A stretch of DNA of 64,000 bases from Microbulbifer sp. SAOS-129_SWC (GTDB lineage: Bacteria > Pseudomonadota > Gammaproteobacteria > Pseudomonadales > Cellvibrionaceae): the NCBI RefSeq assembly GCF_039696035.1, contig NZ_CP155567.1, positions 2,785,001 to 2,849,000 on the forward strand. Reading direction: 5' to 3'. Both the position numbers and the translations under genes were made by a program. Below, piece after piece: positions 33,237 to 43,255 of this stretch (position 1 is the stretch's first letter; the number at the start of each line of letters is the position of its first letter). The notes below the pieces were generated by a model. It saw only the letters and a list, made by a program, of their open reading frames with translations, searched no databases and was not told the DNA's origin.

Positions 33237-36050
33237 CTAGTCCGATTGCCCGCCGGGCGACAGCACCGTTACCGGGCCGATTCCGAGCGCTTCCACGTCT
33301 TTCTGGATCTTGCTCAGGTCGCCGACAATCACCCAGGTAAACTGATTCGGCGCCAGGAAGTGTTGCGCCGCGTCCTCCACCTGCCCTTTGGTCAGCGCCG
33401 CCACCCGTTGCGGGTAATCGGCGATATATTCCGGCGGCAATCCCTTTTCCACCTGCCAGGAAATACTGGAGAGCAGCTGGCCCTTGGTCTGGAAGCGCGC
33501 ACTCTGCTTCAGCACCTCGTCGTCGCGATAGTCGGCAAGCTCCTTTTCGCGCACCGGCTTGGGACCCAGATAGGCACGATACTCCTTCAACAGCTCCTTG
33601 ATCGCCGGGGCAGTCTTGTCAGTCTGCACCGGGGCAAACAGCAGATACGGGCGCTGCCCCTCGGTATCCAGCGTTACGGCGCTGGCACCGTAGCTCCAGT
33701 GTTTGTCTTCGCGCAGGTTCATATTGACCCGCGAGGTAAATTTGCCCGCAATCAGGGTTTCCATTGCCTCGTAGGCCTCGGCCCCCTTGGGCTTCCACGG
33801 CGGCATTACCAGCCCCGCAAGAATAAAGCTCTGCTGTGCGCCGGGGCGATCGAGCAGGTAGACCTTGGCCGAAGACGGTCGCTTCACCGGCGGTATCTGC
33901 ACGGTTTTGAGCGGTGTTTTCGGGGCCTTCCAGTGCTTTAACGCCGCGTTCAGTAACGGCTCGATTTCTTTCCTGGTCACATCCCCGACTACCGTCAGCG
34001 TGGCGTTGTCCGGGCGCACCCAGGTTTTCTGGAAATTCATCAGGTCATCGCGGGTAATCGACTCGACCGCCTTGACTGTGCCGGAACCGGTCAGCGGTGC
34101 GCCGTAGGGATGGTCCTTGCCGAACAGCAGCGGCGGCAGAGCGCGCAGGGCCAGGCCCTGGGGCTGCGCCTTCTCCTGGGCGATGGTATCGACCCAGTTG
34201 GACTTTACCCGCTCCAGATCCGCCTCGGGGAAACGCGGCTTGGTGACCACCGTGGCAAACAGATCCAGCGACGGCTCCAGCTGGGTTTTCAGCGCGCTGA
34301 AGGTAATATTGTTGTAATCGAGCCCGCTACCGGCGCCGATGTTCGCACCCAGCGCCTCTTCACGGGCGCTGAATTCCAGCGCGTCGTAGTCCCCGGCCCC
34401 CTCACTCAGCATGTGCGCAGCCACCGACGCCAGGCCGAGCTTGTCGCCATCGGCCGCCGCACCACTGTGAAACTGCAGGTTCATCAACACCACTGGCGTA
34501 TCGTGCCGGGCCGCCAGCACGACTTTCAGGCCATTATCCAGGGTAAAGGTTTGCTGCTGGGGCAGCTTCAGGTGCACGCTCTTGTCTACCGGCGGCAACT
34601 TGCTGCGATCGACATCCTTGCCGGTAACCGAATACTGGCCCTTCGGCCGAATCACCAGGGTATAGCTATCGTCGGTCAGCCAGCGGTTGGCCACCTCCTG
34701 CACATCCAGTGCGGAGATATTCGCGTAGTGCGGCAGATCGTCGATCAGCGCACCGGGATTGCCGTAATAAAACTCGCCGCGGGCGAGGATATCGCTGATA
34801 CCGCTGACCTTCTCCAGACCTTTCACCAGCCCGGCGAATTCACTCTGTTTGATGCGACGCAGTTCGTCGGCATCGACCCCCTGCCTGGCAAACTTGTGCA
34901 GCTCCTTGTCGAGCAGATCCTCCACTGTGTCGGGCGACTGGCCCGGTTTCACATCCACGATCACCATCAGCTGCCCGGCCAGCTGGCGACCGTAATAGAA
35001 GGCGCTGACACTGGTGGCCACTTTTTCCTCGCGCACCAGGCGCCGGTAGAGCAGCGCATTCTTGCGGTTGGCCAGCAATGAGGTGATCAGGTCGAGCGCG
35101 TCCTCCTCGTCACTGCCGACAGCCGGGACATTCCACACCTTGTAGATGCGCGTTTGCGGCACCTGATCATTCATGACCTCGCGCTTGTTGACCTGTGCCG
35201 GCAGCTCCCAGTTTTTTACCCGCGGCTGCTTGGCGGTGCTGGGGATATCGCCAAAATATTCGCGCGCCTTGGCCATCGCCTGTTCGACGGTGATATCGCC
35301 GGAGATCACCAGGATGGCGTTGGCGGGCTGGTAGTATTCGGCGAACCACTTCTTGACGTCTGCCAGACTGGCCTGGTCGAGATCGTCCATCGAGCCGATC
35401 GGCGTCCACGAATAGGGATGGTAAGGCGGGAAGGTGCCGGCGGCGATGGTATCCATGGCACGGCCGTAGGGGGCGTTCTCGCCCTGGCGCTTTTCGTTCT
35501 TTACCACACCGCGCTGCTCATCCAGCACCGACTGGGTAATGGCACCACTGAAGTGCCCCATGCGATCCGACTCCATCCACAGCGCCATATCCAGCGCTCC
35601 CTGGGGCACTGTCTCGTAGTAATTGGTGCGGTCGTTATTGGTCGAACCGTTCATATTGGTGGCGCCGGAGCGCTGGAACGGCTCGAAGTACTCCCCCGGG
35701 TGGTTTTCCGAACCATTGAACATCAGGTGTTCGAACAGGTGCGCAAAGCCGGTCTTGCCGGGCACTTCATCCTTGGAGCCCACCTTGTACCAGATATTGA
35801 CGGAGACCACCGGCGCCTTGTGATCCTCGTGAACGATGACCGTAAGGCCGTTGGCCAGCTTCTCCCTGTGAAACGGGATATCCAGTTTTGGCGGCTGCAC
35901 ATAGGCCTGCTTGTCCGCCGCAGCGGCGCGGCTGCTGGCGGCGGCCTCCTTGTCCACGGAGAGGGCGCGATGGGTATCCTCGCCCTCGCCACAGCCGACA
36001 AGGGCAAAGGCGACCAGACATAGACCAATGAACGCGTGGCGCAATTTCAT
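33237..36050 (-). CDS. M16 family zinc metallopeptidase, lipoprotein
   Basis: This 937-residue protein has a lipoprotein signal (MKLRHAFIGLCLVAFALVGC, lipobox LVGC) and two tandem M16 halves. The N-terminal active half holds the inverted zinc motif HLFEHLMFNGS (HxxEH, about residue 107) and the distal Glu in LDEQRGVVKNEKRQ. The C-terminal half begins near residue 500 (KLPQQQTFTLDNGLKVVLAARHDTPVVLMNLQFHSG) and lacks the motif. Pitrilysin-like enzymes degrade oligopeptides in the periplasm, so it could clear signal peptides or imported peptides. It stands alone. Confidence 0.92.
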   Translation of the reverse strand: MKLRHAFIGLCLVAFALVGCGEGEDTHRALSVDKEAAASSRAAAADKQAYVQPPKLDIPFHREKLANGLTVIVHEDHKAPVVSVNIWYKVGSKDEVPGKTGFAHLFEHLMFNGSENHPGEYFEPFQRSGATNMNGSTNNDRTNYYETVPQGALDMALWMESDRMGHFSGAITQSVLDEQRGVVKNEKRQGENAPYGRAMDTIAAGTFPPYHPYSWTPIGSMDDLDQASLADVKKWFAEYYQPANAILVISGDITVEQAMAKAREYFGDIPSTAKQPRVKNWELPAQVNKREVMNDQVPQTRIYKVWNVPAVGSDEEDALDLITSLLANRKNALLYRRLVREEKVATSVSAFYYGRQLAGQLMVIVDVKPGQSPDTVEDLLDKELHKFARQGVDADELRRIKQSEFAGLVKGLEKVSGISDILARGEFYYGNPGALIDDLPHYANISALDVQEVANRWLTDDSYTLVIRPKGQYSVTGKDVDRSKLPPVDKSVHLKLPQQQTFTLDNGLKVVLAARHDTPVVLMNLQFHSGAAADGDKLGLASVAAHMLSEGAGDYDALEFSAREEALGANIGAGSGLDYNNITFSALKTQLEPSLDLFATVVTKPRFPEADLERVKSNWVDTIAQEKAQPQGLALRALPPLLFGKDHPYGAPLTGSGTVKAVESITRDDLMNFQKTWVRPDNATLTVVGDVTRKEIEPLLNAALKHWKAPKTPLKTVQIPPVKRPSSAKVYLLDRPGAQQSFILAGLVMPPWKPKGAEAYEAMETLIAGKFTSRVNMNLREDKHWSYGASAVTLDTEGQRPYLLFAPVQTDKTAPAIKELLKEYRAYLGPKPVREKELADYRDDEVLKQSARFQTKGQLLSSISWQVEKGLPPEYIADYPQRVAALTKGQVEDAAQHFLAPNQFTWVIVGDLSKIQKDVEALGIGPVTVLSPGGQSD

Positions 36051-36271
36051 ATTGTTATTCCCTGAGACAGTGCGGAGTAAATAAGACCGGCAAAGCGCAG
36101 CAAAAGATCCGCGCGCAACTCCAAATGCAGAAGTGTAGGCAATTTTGGCCCGGCAATGCGCTAAATTCGTTGAATCCGCTCCGCGCTGCGACCAGCCAGC
36201 CAGCCGGCACGCACAGACCGCGCTATTGAAGAAGTCTTCACCAACAGCGCGTCAGCGCGGAAAAGAGAGGC

Positions 36272-36295
36272 AAAAAAAGGGGCACCGAAGTGCCC
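36272..36295 (-). terminator. Rho-independent terminator downstream of the dehydrogenase gene
   Basis: On the minus strand, gggcac-ttcg-gtgccc is followed by a C and then seven T residues (36272-36278). The ttcg tetraloop makes it very stable. The 36051-36385 spacer otherwise holds only the palindrome at 36357-36380 and no gene. Confidence 0.88.
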
Positions 36296-36356
36296 GTAAT
36301 TGATACATCACAGAAAAGGGCGATGACGTGATCGCCTACAGGGGAGAAAGCTCGCG

Positions 36357-36380
36357 AACCGGGAACCGGGGTTCCCGGTT
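36357..36380. repeat. Palindrome just after the dehydrogenase stop
   Basis: The arms aaccgggaac and gttcccggtt enclose cggg, giving a stable hairpin 5 bases after the stop codon on the minus strand. No T-run follows, so it is more likely an mRNA-stabilising hairpin than a terminator. Confidence 0.55.
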
Positions 36381-36385
36381 AAAAT

Positions 36386-37462
36386 TTAGGCAGCTTCTGA
36401 ATCAGTTTTTTTTACCGCATCTTCATGGCCGAAGCGCTCTTCGGCGATACGGTCGGCAACATGCGCCGTGGTCTCGCCGCTTTCGTCGGCGCGCTGGAAA
36501 ATTTCCTGCATCGTGGTGGCGATACTCTCGATGTGCGTCTTGACCTGCGCCGGGTCGTAGTTGCCCTGCTGCTGGTAGTACACGTCGATGATGCCGCCGG
36601 CATTGATCACGTAATCCGGCGAGTAGAGGATGCCCTTCTCGCGCAGCGCTCCGGCGTGGCGCTCTTCGGCCAGCTGGTTGTTGGCGGCGCCGGCGATCGC
36701 ACCCGCCTTCAGGCGGGACAGGGTATCGTCATTGAGAATGGCACCCATGGCACAGGGCGCGAAGACGTCTACGTCGAGGTCAAAGATCTCTTCCGCACTT
36801 ACCGCGGTCGCACCCAGCTCATTGACGGCGCGATCGATGTTGTCCTGGAAGATATCGGTTACGAACAGCTCGGCACCGGCCTCTTTCAGCAGTTTGCCCA
36901 GGCGGAAGCCGACATTACCGACGCCCTGAATCGAGACTTTCAGGCCGTTCAGGTCAGTCCGGTTCCAGCGGTGCTCAACCGCTGCCTTCAGGCCGACGAA
37001 TACGCCGTAGGCAGTCTGCGGGGACGGATCGCCACCGTGTTCGGAACACTCGTCGAGGCCGGAGACGAACTTGGTGCGCTCGCCGATGACGTGCATATCT
37101 TCGACACTGGTGCCGGAGTCCTCGGCAGTGATGTAGCGGCCACCTAGAGTATTCAGGAAGTCGCCCATGGCGCGCAGCAGCTCGGGGGTCTTGTCTTTGC
37201 GCGGATCGCCGATAATCACGGACTTGCCGCCGCCCAGCTTCAGGCCGGCCATTGCCGATTTATAGGTCATGCCGCGGGACAGGCGCAGCACGTCGTTCAG
37301 CGCCTCGCCGTCATCGGCATAGGGCCACATGCGGCAACCACCGAGTGAGGGTCCCAGATTGGTGTTGTGCACCGCAATAATCGCCTTCAGTCCGCTTTTG
37401 GCATCCTGATAAAAAGCCACTTCTTCGTGCTTATCGTAGGCGGGGTGGGAAAATATACTCAT
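36386..37462 (-). CDS. ldh: Leu/Phe/Val-type amino acid dehydrogenase
   Basis: This 358-residue NAD-dependent oxidoreductase belongs to the Glu/Leu/Phe/Val dehydrogenase family. [18 protein letters not shown] (substrate loop), the catalytic Lys in [14 protein letters not shown] (near residue 80), [12 protein letters not shown], and the dinucleotide motif [29 protein letters not shown] (near 175-203) are visible, followed by AAANNQLA-like [12 protein letters not shown]. It catalyses reversible oxidative deamination of branched-chain amino acids to keto acids. The size and motif order fit leucine dehydrogenase better than glutamate dehydrogenase. Two hairpins follow the gene, and a dyad-rich region precedes it. 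Confidence 0.88.
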   Translation of the reverse strand: MSIFSHPAYDKHEEVAFYQDAKSGLKAIIAVHNTNLGPSLGGCRMWPYADDGEALNDVLRLSRGMTYKSAMAGLKLGGGKSVIIGDPRKDKTPELLRAMGDFLNTLGGRYITAEDSGTSVEDMHVIGERTKFVSGLDECSEHGGDPSPQTAYGVFVGLKAAVEHRWNRTDLNGLKVSIQGVGNVGFRLGKLLKEAGAELFVTDIFQDNIDRAVNELGATAVSAEEIFDLDVDVFAPCAMGAILNDDTLSRLKAGAIAGAANNQLAEERHAGALREKGILYSPDYVINAGGIIDVYYQQQGNYDPAQVKTHIESIATTMQEIFQRADESGETTAHVADRIAEERFGHEDAVKKTDSEAA

Positions 37463-37503
37463 TTACTGTTCCTCTCCGGAGGCCGGTTCTACAGCTGGGG
37501 AGC

Positions 37504-37640
37504 GACCTCAGCTCATTCTGTTTTTATCAAGAAATAAGATTATATCCAGCAACAGGATATAGAGTTTGCAAACTTTGCGCACTTTACCGCAAACGAGGCT
37601 AAATCATCACCGTATTTGATAAAAATTAGGATATGAGGTC
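37504..37640. promoter_or_regulatory. Dyad-rich control region upstream of the dehydrogenase gene
   Basis: Nested inverted repeats occur in an AT-rich stretch of the 451-bp divergent spacer: gacctca (37504-37510) with tgaggtc (37634-37640), tttttatcaa (37521-37530) with ttgataaaaa (37616-37625), tatatcc (37541-37547) with ggatata (37555-37561), and gtttgcaaac (37564-37573). These look like operator or element ends. The rest of the spacer up to 37913 is GC-rich and shows nothing else. Confidence 0.5.
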
Positions 37641-37913
37641 ACTCAGGAACCACCCGCGCCCTGTAGTCATCGATTCGCTGCCGGCGCACCCCTGCCCGCG
37701 GAGGCAAATCGCCACCGGCGATCCTGTTTGACCCGGCGCTGCGGAGCTGGCGCGACACGCCGCTACCGCCGTTTACCCGGATAATTACGGACATCGCGGC
37801 GGAAGCCGCGACTTCCGACACCGGACCCGGCCTCAGCCCGTTACCCCCGCAATGCGGGTCTGGTAGAATCCGCGCGCAAAATGACCCCCGTGTAGAACTC
37901 ACGAGTACACCCA

Positions 37914-39863
37914 ATGCTGAATGCCGACGCCCTGCAACAACTCAAACAACTGAAAACCGATATCCGCTCCACCAAGGAGTATGCCGAGGGCCGGGTGCGC
38001 GGCAGCAGCGGCAAGTTCGGCTTCGTGGTCCTCGACGACGGCCGCGAGGCCTTCCTGCCACCGCCGGAGATGGAGCGCGTTTTCCCCGGCGACCGGGTAC
38101 GCGTCAGCCTCACCGAGGAGAACAAGGGCAAGCTGTCCGCGGAACTGGACGCGCTGGTGGAGAGTGAACTCAAGTACCTGGTGGGCAAATACGTGCAGCG
38201 CGGCCAGGGCCACTTCGTGCAACCGAGCCAGAATGGCCTCAACCGCTGGATCTTCCTGCCCCCCAAGGCCCGCGGCAAGGCCCAGCCCGGTGAATTCATC
38301 GCCGCCAGCGTCAACCGCCACCCGTTCAAGGACGGCCGCGCCCAGGCGAAGGTGATCGAGGTGATCGGCAAACCGGACATGCCCGGCATCGAACACGCTT
38401 TTGTCGTCGCCCAGCACCAGCTGTCCGACCGCTTCAGCGACGCGGCACTGAAACAGGCTGAAGACATCAAGGACCAGCTCGACGCGGTCGTCGCCGAGCG
38501 CAAGGACCTGTCCGACTACGGCTTCGCCACCATCGACGCGGAGAGCACGCTCGATATGGACGACGCCCTCGCCGTCAGCCAGCGCGATGGTGGCTGGACC
38601 CTGCATATCGCCGTGGCCGATCCGTCCAGCCTGATTGAAGCCGGCAGCCCGCTGGATAAAGAGGCGTTCAAGCGCGCCCACAGCCAGTACCTGCCCGGCG
38701 AAACCCTGCCGATGCTGCCGCCGCACCTGTGCGAGAACCTCTTCTCTCTGGTGGCCGGCGAACAGCGCCCGGTGCTGGCAGTGCATATCGATGTCGATAC
38801 AGACGGCCGCATCGGAGAATCCCGTTACGAGTTCGGCGCCATGCGCTCCCGGCACAAGCTGAGCTACGCCCAGGTGAGCCGCTTTATCGACGGCGACGAA
38901 TCCGCGGTACCGGAAGACCAGCAAGAAAGCCTGCGCAACCTGGCGGCACTGAGCAAAGCCCGCGCCGCCTACCGTGCCGGCCACTCGCTGGTGATGGAAG
39001 ACCGCCCCGACTATGTGATCCAGCTGAATGCGCAGCGCAAGATCGAGCGGATCGAAAAGCAGGAGCGCAACGTCGCCCAGCGCATGGTGGAAGAAGCCAT
39101 GCTCGCCGCCAACATCAGCGTCGGCGATAAGCTCGCCGCCATGGGCCGCGGCTGCTTCTCCGTGCACCTGGGCTTTCGCGACGAACGCATTGGCGAAGTA
39201 AAAAGCCTGCTCAAGGAGCTGCTGCCGGAGTTCGCCGACAAAGACCTGCTGCAACTGGATAATTACCTGGCGCTGGTCAAGCACCTGGAGAGCCACGAAG
39301 AGCCGCAGATGCAAAACCTGCTCGCGGTGCTCAAGCGTATGCTGCGCCCGGGCCAGCTGGACAACAAGGCCGGCGCCCACCTCGGCCTCGGCCTCAGCGC
39401 TTACGCCACCGTCACTTCGCCGATTCGCAAATACAACGACCTGCACAACCACCGGGTACTGCGCGCCGCCACCGCGGGCGAACAGGAGCACCCGCTCTCC
39501 GACGAACAGATCGAGACGTTGCAGGACAGCCTGATGCGCGGGCGCCAGGCCAACCGCGCACTGGAACAGTGGCTCTACGCCCAGTTTATGCAAGACAAGA
39601 CCGCGCAGGAATTTACCGGCAAGATCACCCTGGTCAATGGTGCCGGCCTCGGCGTGCGCCTGGACGACTATGGCATCGACGGTTTCGTGCGGCTGAACGG
39701 CGACAAGAAAAACCTGCCGGACTTCGACGGCAAACACCTGATCCTGAAACACCGGGAGCAGAGCTACCAGCTGGAGCAGTCGGTCACCGTCACGGTGGCC
39801 GCCGTCGACGTGGACAAACGCCGCATCGCCCTCGAGCTGGTCGACGCCGCCAAAGCGGAATAA
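37914..39863 (+). CDS. rnb: Exoribonuclease II (RNase II/RNB family)
   Basis: This 649-residue protein has cold-shock-type RNA-binding domains at the N-terminus (EGRVRGSSGKFGFVVLDDGREAFLPPPEM, about residues 25-53), the RNB catalytic domain with DLSDYGFATIDAESTLDMDDALAVS (the Asp cluster that binds Mg, near 200-220) and LSAYATVTSPIRKYNDLHNHRVL, and a C-terminal S1-like domain (GKITLVNGAGLGVRLDDYGIDGFVRL). It degrades single-stranded RNA 3' to 5'. The length is that of RNase II rather than the longer RNase R. No obvious operon partner. Confidence 0.92.
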   Translation: MLNADALQQLKQLKTDIRSTKEYAEGRVRGSSGKFGFVVLDDGREAFLPPPEMERVFPGDRVRVSLTEENKGKLSAELDALVESELKYLVGKYVQRGQGHFVQPSQNGLNRWIFLPPKARGKAQPGEFIAASVNRHPFKDGRAQAKVIEVIGKPDMPGIEHAFVVAQHQLSDRFSDAALKQAEDIKDQLDAVVAERKDLSDYGFATIDAESTLDMDDALAVSQRDGGWTLHIAVADPSSLIEAGSPLDKEAFKRAHSQYLPGETLPMLPPHLCENLFSLVAGEQRPVLAVHIDVDTDGRIGESRYEFGAMRSRHKLSYAQVSRFIDGDESAVPEDQQESLRNLAALSKARAAYRAGHSLVMEDRPDYVIQLNAQRKIERIEKQERNVAQRMVEEAMLAANISVGDKLAAMGRGCFSVHLGFRDERIGEVKSLLKELLPEFADKDLLQLDNYLALVKHLESHEEPQMQNLLAVLKRMLRPGQLDNKAGAHLGLGLSAYATVTSPIRKYNDLHNHRVLRAATAGEQEHPLSDEQIETLQDSLMRGRQANRALEQWLYAQFMQDKTAQEFTGKITLVNGAGLGVRLDDYGIDGFVRLNGDKKNLPDFDGKHLILKHREQSYQLEQSVTVTVAAVDVDKRRIALELVDAAKAE

Positions 39864-39873
39864 CTTTCACCAG

Positions 39874-39934
39874 GCCGGAACCGCAACCCACCGTTCCGGC
39901 GTGGCCGGGCCCGGAGATCCCCGGGGTCCCGGCC
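39874..39934 (+). terminator. Double hairpin after rnb, possible terminator
   Basis: The stem gccggaac/gttccggc (39874-39881 with 39893-39900) is followed by ggccggg/cccggcc (39903-39909 with 39928-39934). Neither has a clear T-tract, so termination is only probable. Confidence 0.4.
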
Positions 39935-40002
39935 GGCACTGCCACCGCGGCGACCCCGCAATGCCAGTGCACGCCCCATCAATAACCAATTTGAGGCCCC
40001 CG

Positions 40003-41475
40003 ATGAGCAATATTGCCGAACTCAATCCCGTCCCGCTGTGGAAGCACTTCGCCAAACTCTGCGAGATCCCCCGCCCCTCAAAGCACGAGGAAAAAGTGGT
40101 GGCCTATATCGTCGATTTCGCCAGACAGCGCGGCCTCGACGTACAGCTGGACAAGATCGGCAACATCATCATCAAGAAGCCGGCCTCGCCGGGCATGGAA
40201 GACCGCCAGACCCTGGCGCTGCAGAGCCACGTGGACATGGTGCCGCAGAAAAATGCCGATTCGGACCACGACTTCCTCACCGACCCGATTCGCCCGCAGA
40301 TCGACGGTGACTGGGTCACCGCCACCGGCACCACCCTCGGCGCCGACAACGGTATCGGCGTGGCAGCGATTCTGGGGCTGCTGGAAAGCACGGACATTCC
40401 CCACCCGGCCCTGGAAGCGCTGCTCACCATCGACGAGGAAGCCGGCATGACCGGTGCCAAGCATCTGCAGCCCGGTTATTTTGCAGCGGACCTGCTGTTG
40501 AACCTGGATACCGAGGATGAAGGCGAACTCTACGTCGGCTGCGCCGGCGGCGTGGACGTCAATGCGCAATTGCCCTACTCCGCCGAGCCGGTACCGGCCG
40601 ACCACAGCGCATTCAAACTGAGTGTGCGCGGCCTGCGCGGCGGCCACTCCGGCCTGGACATCGACAAGGGCCGCGGCAATGCCAACAAGATCGCCAACCG
40701 TATCATCGACGCCGCGCTGGCAGAGATTCCGCAGCTGCGCATCGCCGCACTCGACGGCGGCAGCCTGCGCAACGCAATTCCACGGGAATCCTTCAGCACG
40801 GTTACCGTGCCGGCCGACGCGACTGCCAGGCTGCAGGAAGTGGTCGCCAGCGAGAGCGCCGCGATCAAGCGCGAACTGGACAATGAAGCGAAGCTCGACA
40901 TCGCCCTGGAAGCCACCGCGGCGCCGGCCAGCGTGATGGACAGTGACAGCCAGCGCAAGCTGATCCTGGCCCTGCGCGCCTGCCCCAGTGGCGTCGAGCG
41001 CATGAGCACCGCGCTGGAAGGGATCGCCGACACCTCCAATAACCTCGCCCGTGTCGTTACCGAAGAAGCCGACGGCGGGCAGCGGGTGCGTATCCAGTGC
41101 CTGGTACGCAGCCTGTCCGACACGGCCCGCGACCAGCACGGCCGCAACGTCGCCGCCGCCTTCGAACTGGCCGGCGCGGCGGCTTCCCTGGACAACGCCT
41201 ACCCGGGCTGGACGCCGAATATGCAGTCGCCACTGCTGGCGCTGATGAAAGACGTCTACAAGGACATGGAAGGCGAGGAACCGCGGGTGAAAATCATCCA
41301 CGCCGGCCTTGAGTGCGGCCTGCTGGCCAAGCCCTACCCCAACTGGGATATGGTCTCCTTCGGCCCCACCATCCGCCGCGCCCACTCGCCGGAAGAGCGC
41401 GTGCATATCGAGAGCGTGGGCAATTTCTGGGCCTACTTCCTGAAAGTGGTCCAGGCAATACCTGCCAGAGCCTGA
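40003..41475 (+). CDS. pepD: Aminoacyl-histidine dipeptidase (peptidase D)
   Basis: This 490-residue M20-family metallopeptidase has the zinc motifs ALQSHVDMVPQKN (His), TTLGADNGIGVAAIL (Asp), LTIDEEAGMTGA (Glu-Glu), LLNLDTEDEGELYVGCAGG (Asp) and IHAGLECGLL (His). The insert between them contains the dimerisation domain (LSVRGLRGGHSGLDIDKGRGNANKI). It cleaves carnosine-like and other dipeptides in the cytoplasm. The ATG at 40003 (MSNIAELNPVPLW) follows TTGAGG; the longer frame reads through hairpin sequence. Confidence 0.93.
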   Translation: MSNIAELNPVPLWKHFAKLCEIPRPSKHEEKVVAYIVDFARQRGLDVQLDKIGNIIIKKPASPGMEDRQTLALQSHVDMVPQKNADSDHDFLTDPIRPQIDGDWVTATGTTLGADNGIGVAAILGLLESTDIPHPALEALLTIDEEAGMTGAKHLQPGYFAADLLLNLDTEDEGELYVGCAGGVDVNAQLPYSAEPVPADHSAFKLSVRGLRGGHSGLDIDKGRGNANKIANRIIDAALAEIPQLRIAALDGGSLRNAIPRESFSTVTVPADATARLQEVVASESAAIKRELDNEAKLDIALEATAAPASVMDSDSQRKLILALRACPSGVERMSTALEGIADTSNNLARVVTEEADGGQRVRIQCLVRSLSDTARDQHGRNVAAAFELAGAAASLDNAYPGWTPNMQSPLLALMKDVYKDMEGEEPRVKIIHAGLECGLLAKPYPNWDMVSFGPTIRRAHSPEERVHIESVGNFWAYFLKVVQAIPARA

Positions 41476-41502
41476 CCCGGCCGCACAGCGTGCGGTCGCG
41501 TC

Positions 41503-41531
41503 ACCCCGGTAACCTTCTGGGTTGCCGGGGT
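41503..41531 (+). terminator. Hairpin between pepD and the YebC-family gene
   Basis: The arms accccggtaac (41503-41513) and gttgccggggt (41521-41531) pair with one G-U type mismatch. There is no immediate T-run. Possible weak terminator for pepD. Confidence 0.4.
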
Positions 41532-41625
41532 AAGCGCAGTCACGAATAACGCAGCGGAAATCTTTTATTTCCCCCAAACCTGCCAGTAGAATCGCCTTTT
41601 CCCAGCTTTTACGGAGCACCAGCCC

Positions 41626-42351
41626 ATGGGCAGAGCCTACCAGAACCGCAAAGACTCCATGGCCAAGACCTCGAACATGAAGGCCAGGGTTTACAGCCGC
41701 TACGGCCGCGAGATCTATGTCTGTGCCAAATCTGGAGGCATCGACCCCAATGGCAACCTGACCCTGCGCAGCCTGATCGAGCGCGCGAAAAAAGACCAGG
41801 TACCCAGCCATGTGATTGAGAAAGCCATCGACAAAGCCAAGGGGGGCGCCGGCGAAGACTATGCCCGCGCGCGCTACGAGGGGTTTGGCCCCGGCGGCAG
41901 CATGGCCATCATCGAGTGCCTCACCGACAATCCCAACCGCACCTTCGGCGATGTGCGCCTGGCCTTTACCAAAACCAACTGCAAGATCGGCACCCAGGGC
42001 AGCGTCAGCCATATGTTCGACCACCTGGCCATCCTGGTATTCAAGCACGATGACGAAGAGGCGGTACTCGAAGCCCTGATGGAAGCCGACGTGGATGTTA
42101 CCGACATCGAAAATGAAGACGGCGTGCTGTCGGTATTTGCCCCGCACACGGATTACTTCAAGGCCAAGCAGGCTCTGCTGGAATCCTTTGGCGAAATCGA
42201 CTTCGAGGTGGATGAAATCCAGTTTGTGCCGCAGAGTTACACCGCTGTCAGCGGTGACGACCAGGCCCTGTTCGACAAATTCATGAACATGCTCAACGAC
42301 CTGGAAGATGTCCAGGCGGTGTACCACAACGTGGAACTGCCAGCGTCGTAA
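41626..42351 (+). CDS. YebC/PmpR family protein, YeeN subtype
   Basis: This 241-residue protein starts [38 protein letters not shown], the YeeN-type N-terminus, not the MAGHSKW start of YebC. The rest follows the three-domain family: [77 protein letters not shown]. Family members bind DNA as regulators, and a mitochondrial relative (TACO1) and YebC have been tied to translation of proline-rich stretches. The cellular role here is open. Confidence 0.9.
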   Translation: MGRAYQNRKDSMAKTSNMKARVYSRYGREIYVCAKSGGIDPNGNLTLRSLIERAKKDQVPSHVIEKAIDKAKGGAGEDYARARYEGFGPGGSMAIIECLTDNPNRTFGDVRLAFTKTNCKIGTQGSVSHMFDHLAILVFKHDDEEAVLEALMEADVDVTDIENEDGVLSVFAPHTDYFKAKQALLESFGEIDFEVDEIQFVPQSYTAVSGDDQALFDKFMNMLNDLEDVQAVYHNVELPAS

Positions 42352-42443
42352 ACCAACTCAACAGCCCGGGGCAATAGCCCCGGCTGCCTTGCCAGCCTCA
42401 AGAGCCTCGAGCATTCACGCGCGGCCCGCGATCAGGCACTCCG

Positions 42444-42746
42444 ATGAAGAAATACAGAACGCTCATACATTCCGCCACCGTATTTATCAGTACACTCTAC
42501 ATACTGATGCTCGCGGGCTTTGGCGGCCAGCAGAATCCGTTTAAAGCCATGGTTGTTCGCGAGATCGCCGCCCTGCTGCCGGCAAACGGCACCGCGATCG
42601 AATACGAGATCTATATCGCAGCAGTGCCATTGCTTATTCTCTGGATACTGGTGTTACGGCTTACGCATATGAGCAGGGAAGAGAAAGATATTGAATATTA
42701 CAAGCGCGACAAACGCCGTAGAAAATTGTCCAACATGCAACGTTAA
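42444..42746 (+). CDS. Small two-span membrane protein of unknown function
   Basis: This 100-residue protein has two hydrophobic helices (about residues 11-27, SATVFISTLYILMLAGF, and about 56-73, IAAVPLLILWILVLRL) and a strongly charged C-terminal tail (EEKDIEYYKRDKRRRKL). I do not recognise the family. It follows the YebC-family gene by 92 bases on the same strand and may be co-transcribed. The composition supports a real gene. Confidence 0.6.
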   Translation: MKKYRTLIHSATVFISTLYILMLAGFGGQQNPFKAMVVREIAALLPANGTAIEYEIYIAAVPLLILWILVLRLTHMSREEKDIEYYKRDKRRRKLSNMQR

Positions 42747-42874
42747 CGCCTGCTGATCACCTGCTCCACAGGTGAAGCGCATCGATTGCTGTCATATTTA
42801 CTGCGTAAAATCCTCCTCTCACAGGACCCCGGAGCGAGCTGCTTGCTCGCTAAACTTCAACAAGGAACCAAGCC

Positions 42875-43255
42875 ATGTTCAGTCATATCATGATCGGCGC
42901 CAACGACGTCGAAGAATCCAAGGCATTCTACGACGCCATCCTCGGCGCCCTGGGTCACAAGCCCGGCGTTATCGACCCGAAGGGCCGCTGCTTTTACTTC
43001 ACCGACAACGGCGTCTTTGCGCTGAGCAAACCCATCGATAACGAGCCTGCCACCCACGGCAACGGCAGCACCATTGGCTTTGTGGCGCAGAACCCGGAAA
43101 TGGCCGACGCCTGGCACGCGGCGGGACTCGCCAATGGCGGTACCGAATGTGAAGATCCGCCCGGCGTACGCGAAGGCACCATCGGCAAGCTCTACCTGGC
43201 GTACCTGCGCGACCCGTCCGGCAACAAGATCTGCGCACTGCACAAGATCGGCTGA
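42875..43255 (+). CDS. VOC family protein (glyoxalase/bleomycin-resistance fold)
   Basis: This 126-residue single-module VOC protein begins MFSHIMIGANDVEESKAFYDAILGALGHKP and continues RCFYFTDNGVFALSKP, GSTIGFVAQNPEMADAWHAAGLANGG, and YLAYLRDPSGNKICALHK. Metal-site candidates are the N-terminal His and a late Cys/His region, so a classic glyoxalase triad is not certain. Members detoxify or modify small compounds. An AAGGAACC stretch lies upstream of the start. Confidence 0.82.
   Translation: MFSHIMIGANDVEESKAFYDAILGALGHKPGVIDPKGRCFYFTDNGVFALSKPIDNEPATHGNGSTIGFVAQNPEMADAWHAAGLANGGTECEDPPGVREGTIGKLYLAYLRDPSGNKICALHKIG

Noticed and set aside
36357..36380. Riboswitch or classical terminator at the end of the dehydrogenase gene
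   Set aside because: It is a simple 24-base palindrome downstream of the coding region without a T-run or aptamer-like elements. A proper terminator lies further on at 36272-36295.
37899..39752. 617-residue open frame on the minus strand
   Set aside because: Shadow of the RNase II gene, which has full catalytic motifs on the plus strand.
40078..42327. 749-residue open frame on the minus strand
   Set aside because: It spans the antisense of both pepD and the YebC-family gene, which is not plausible for a real protein, and it lacks known motifs.
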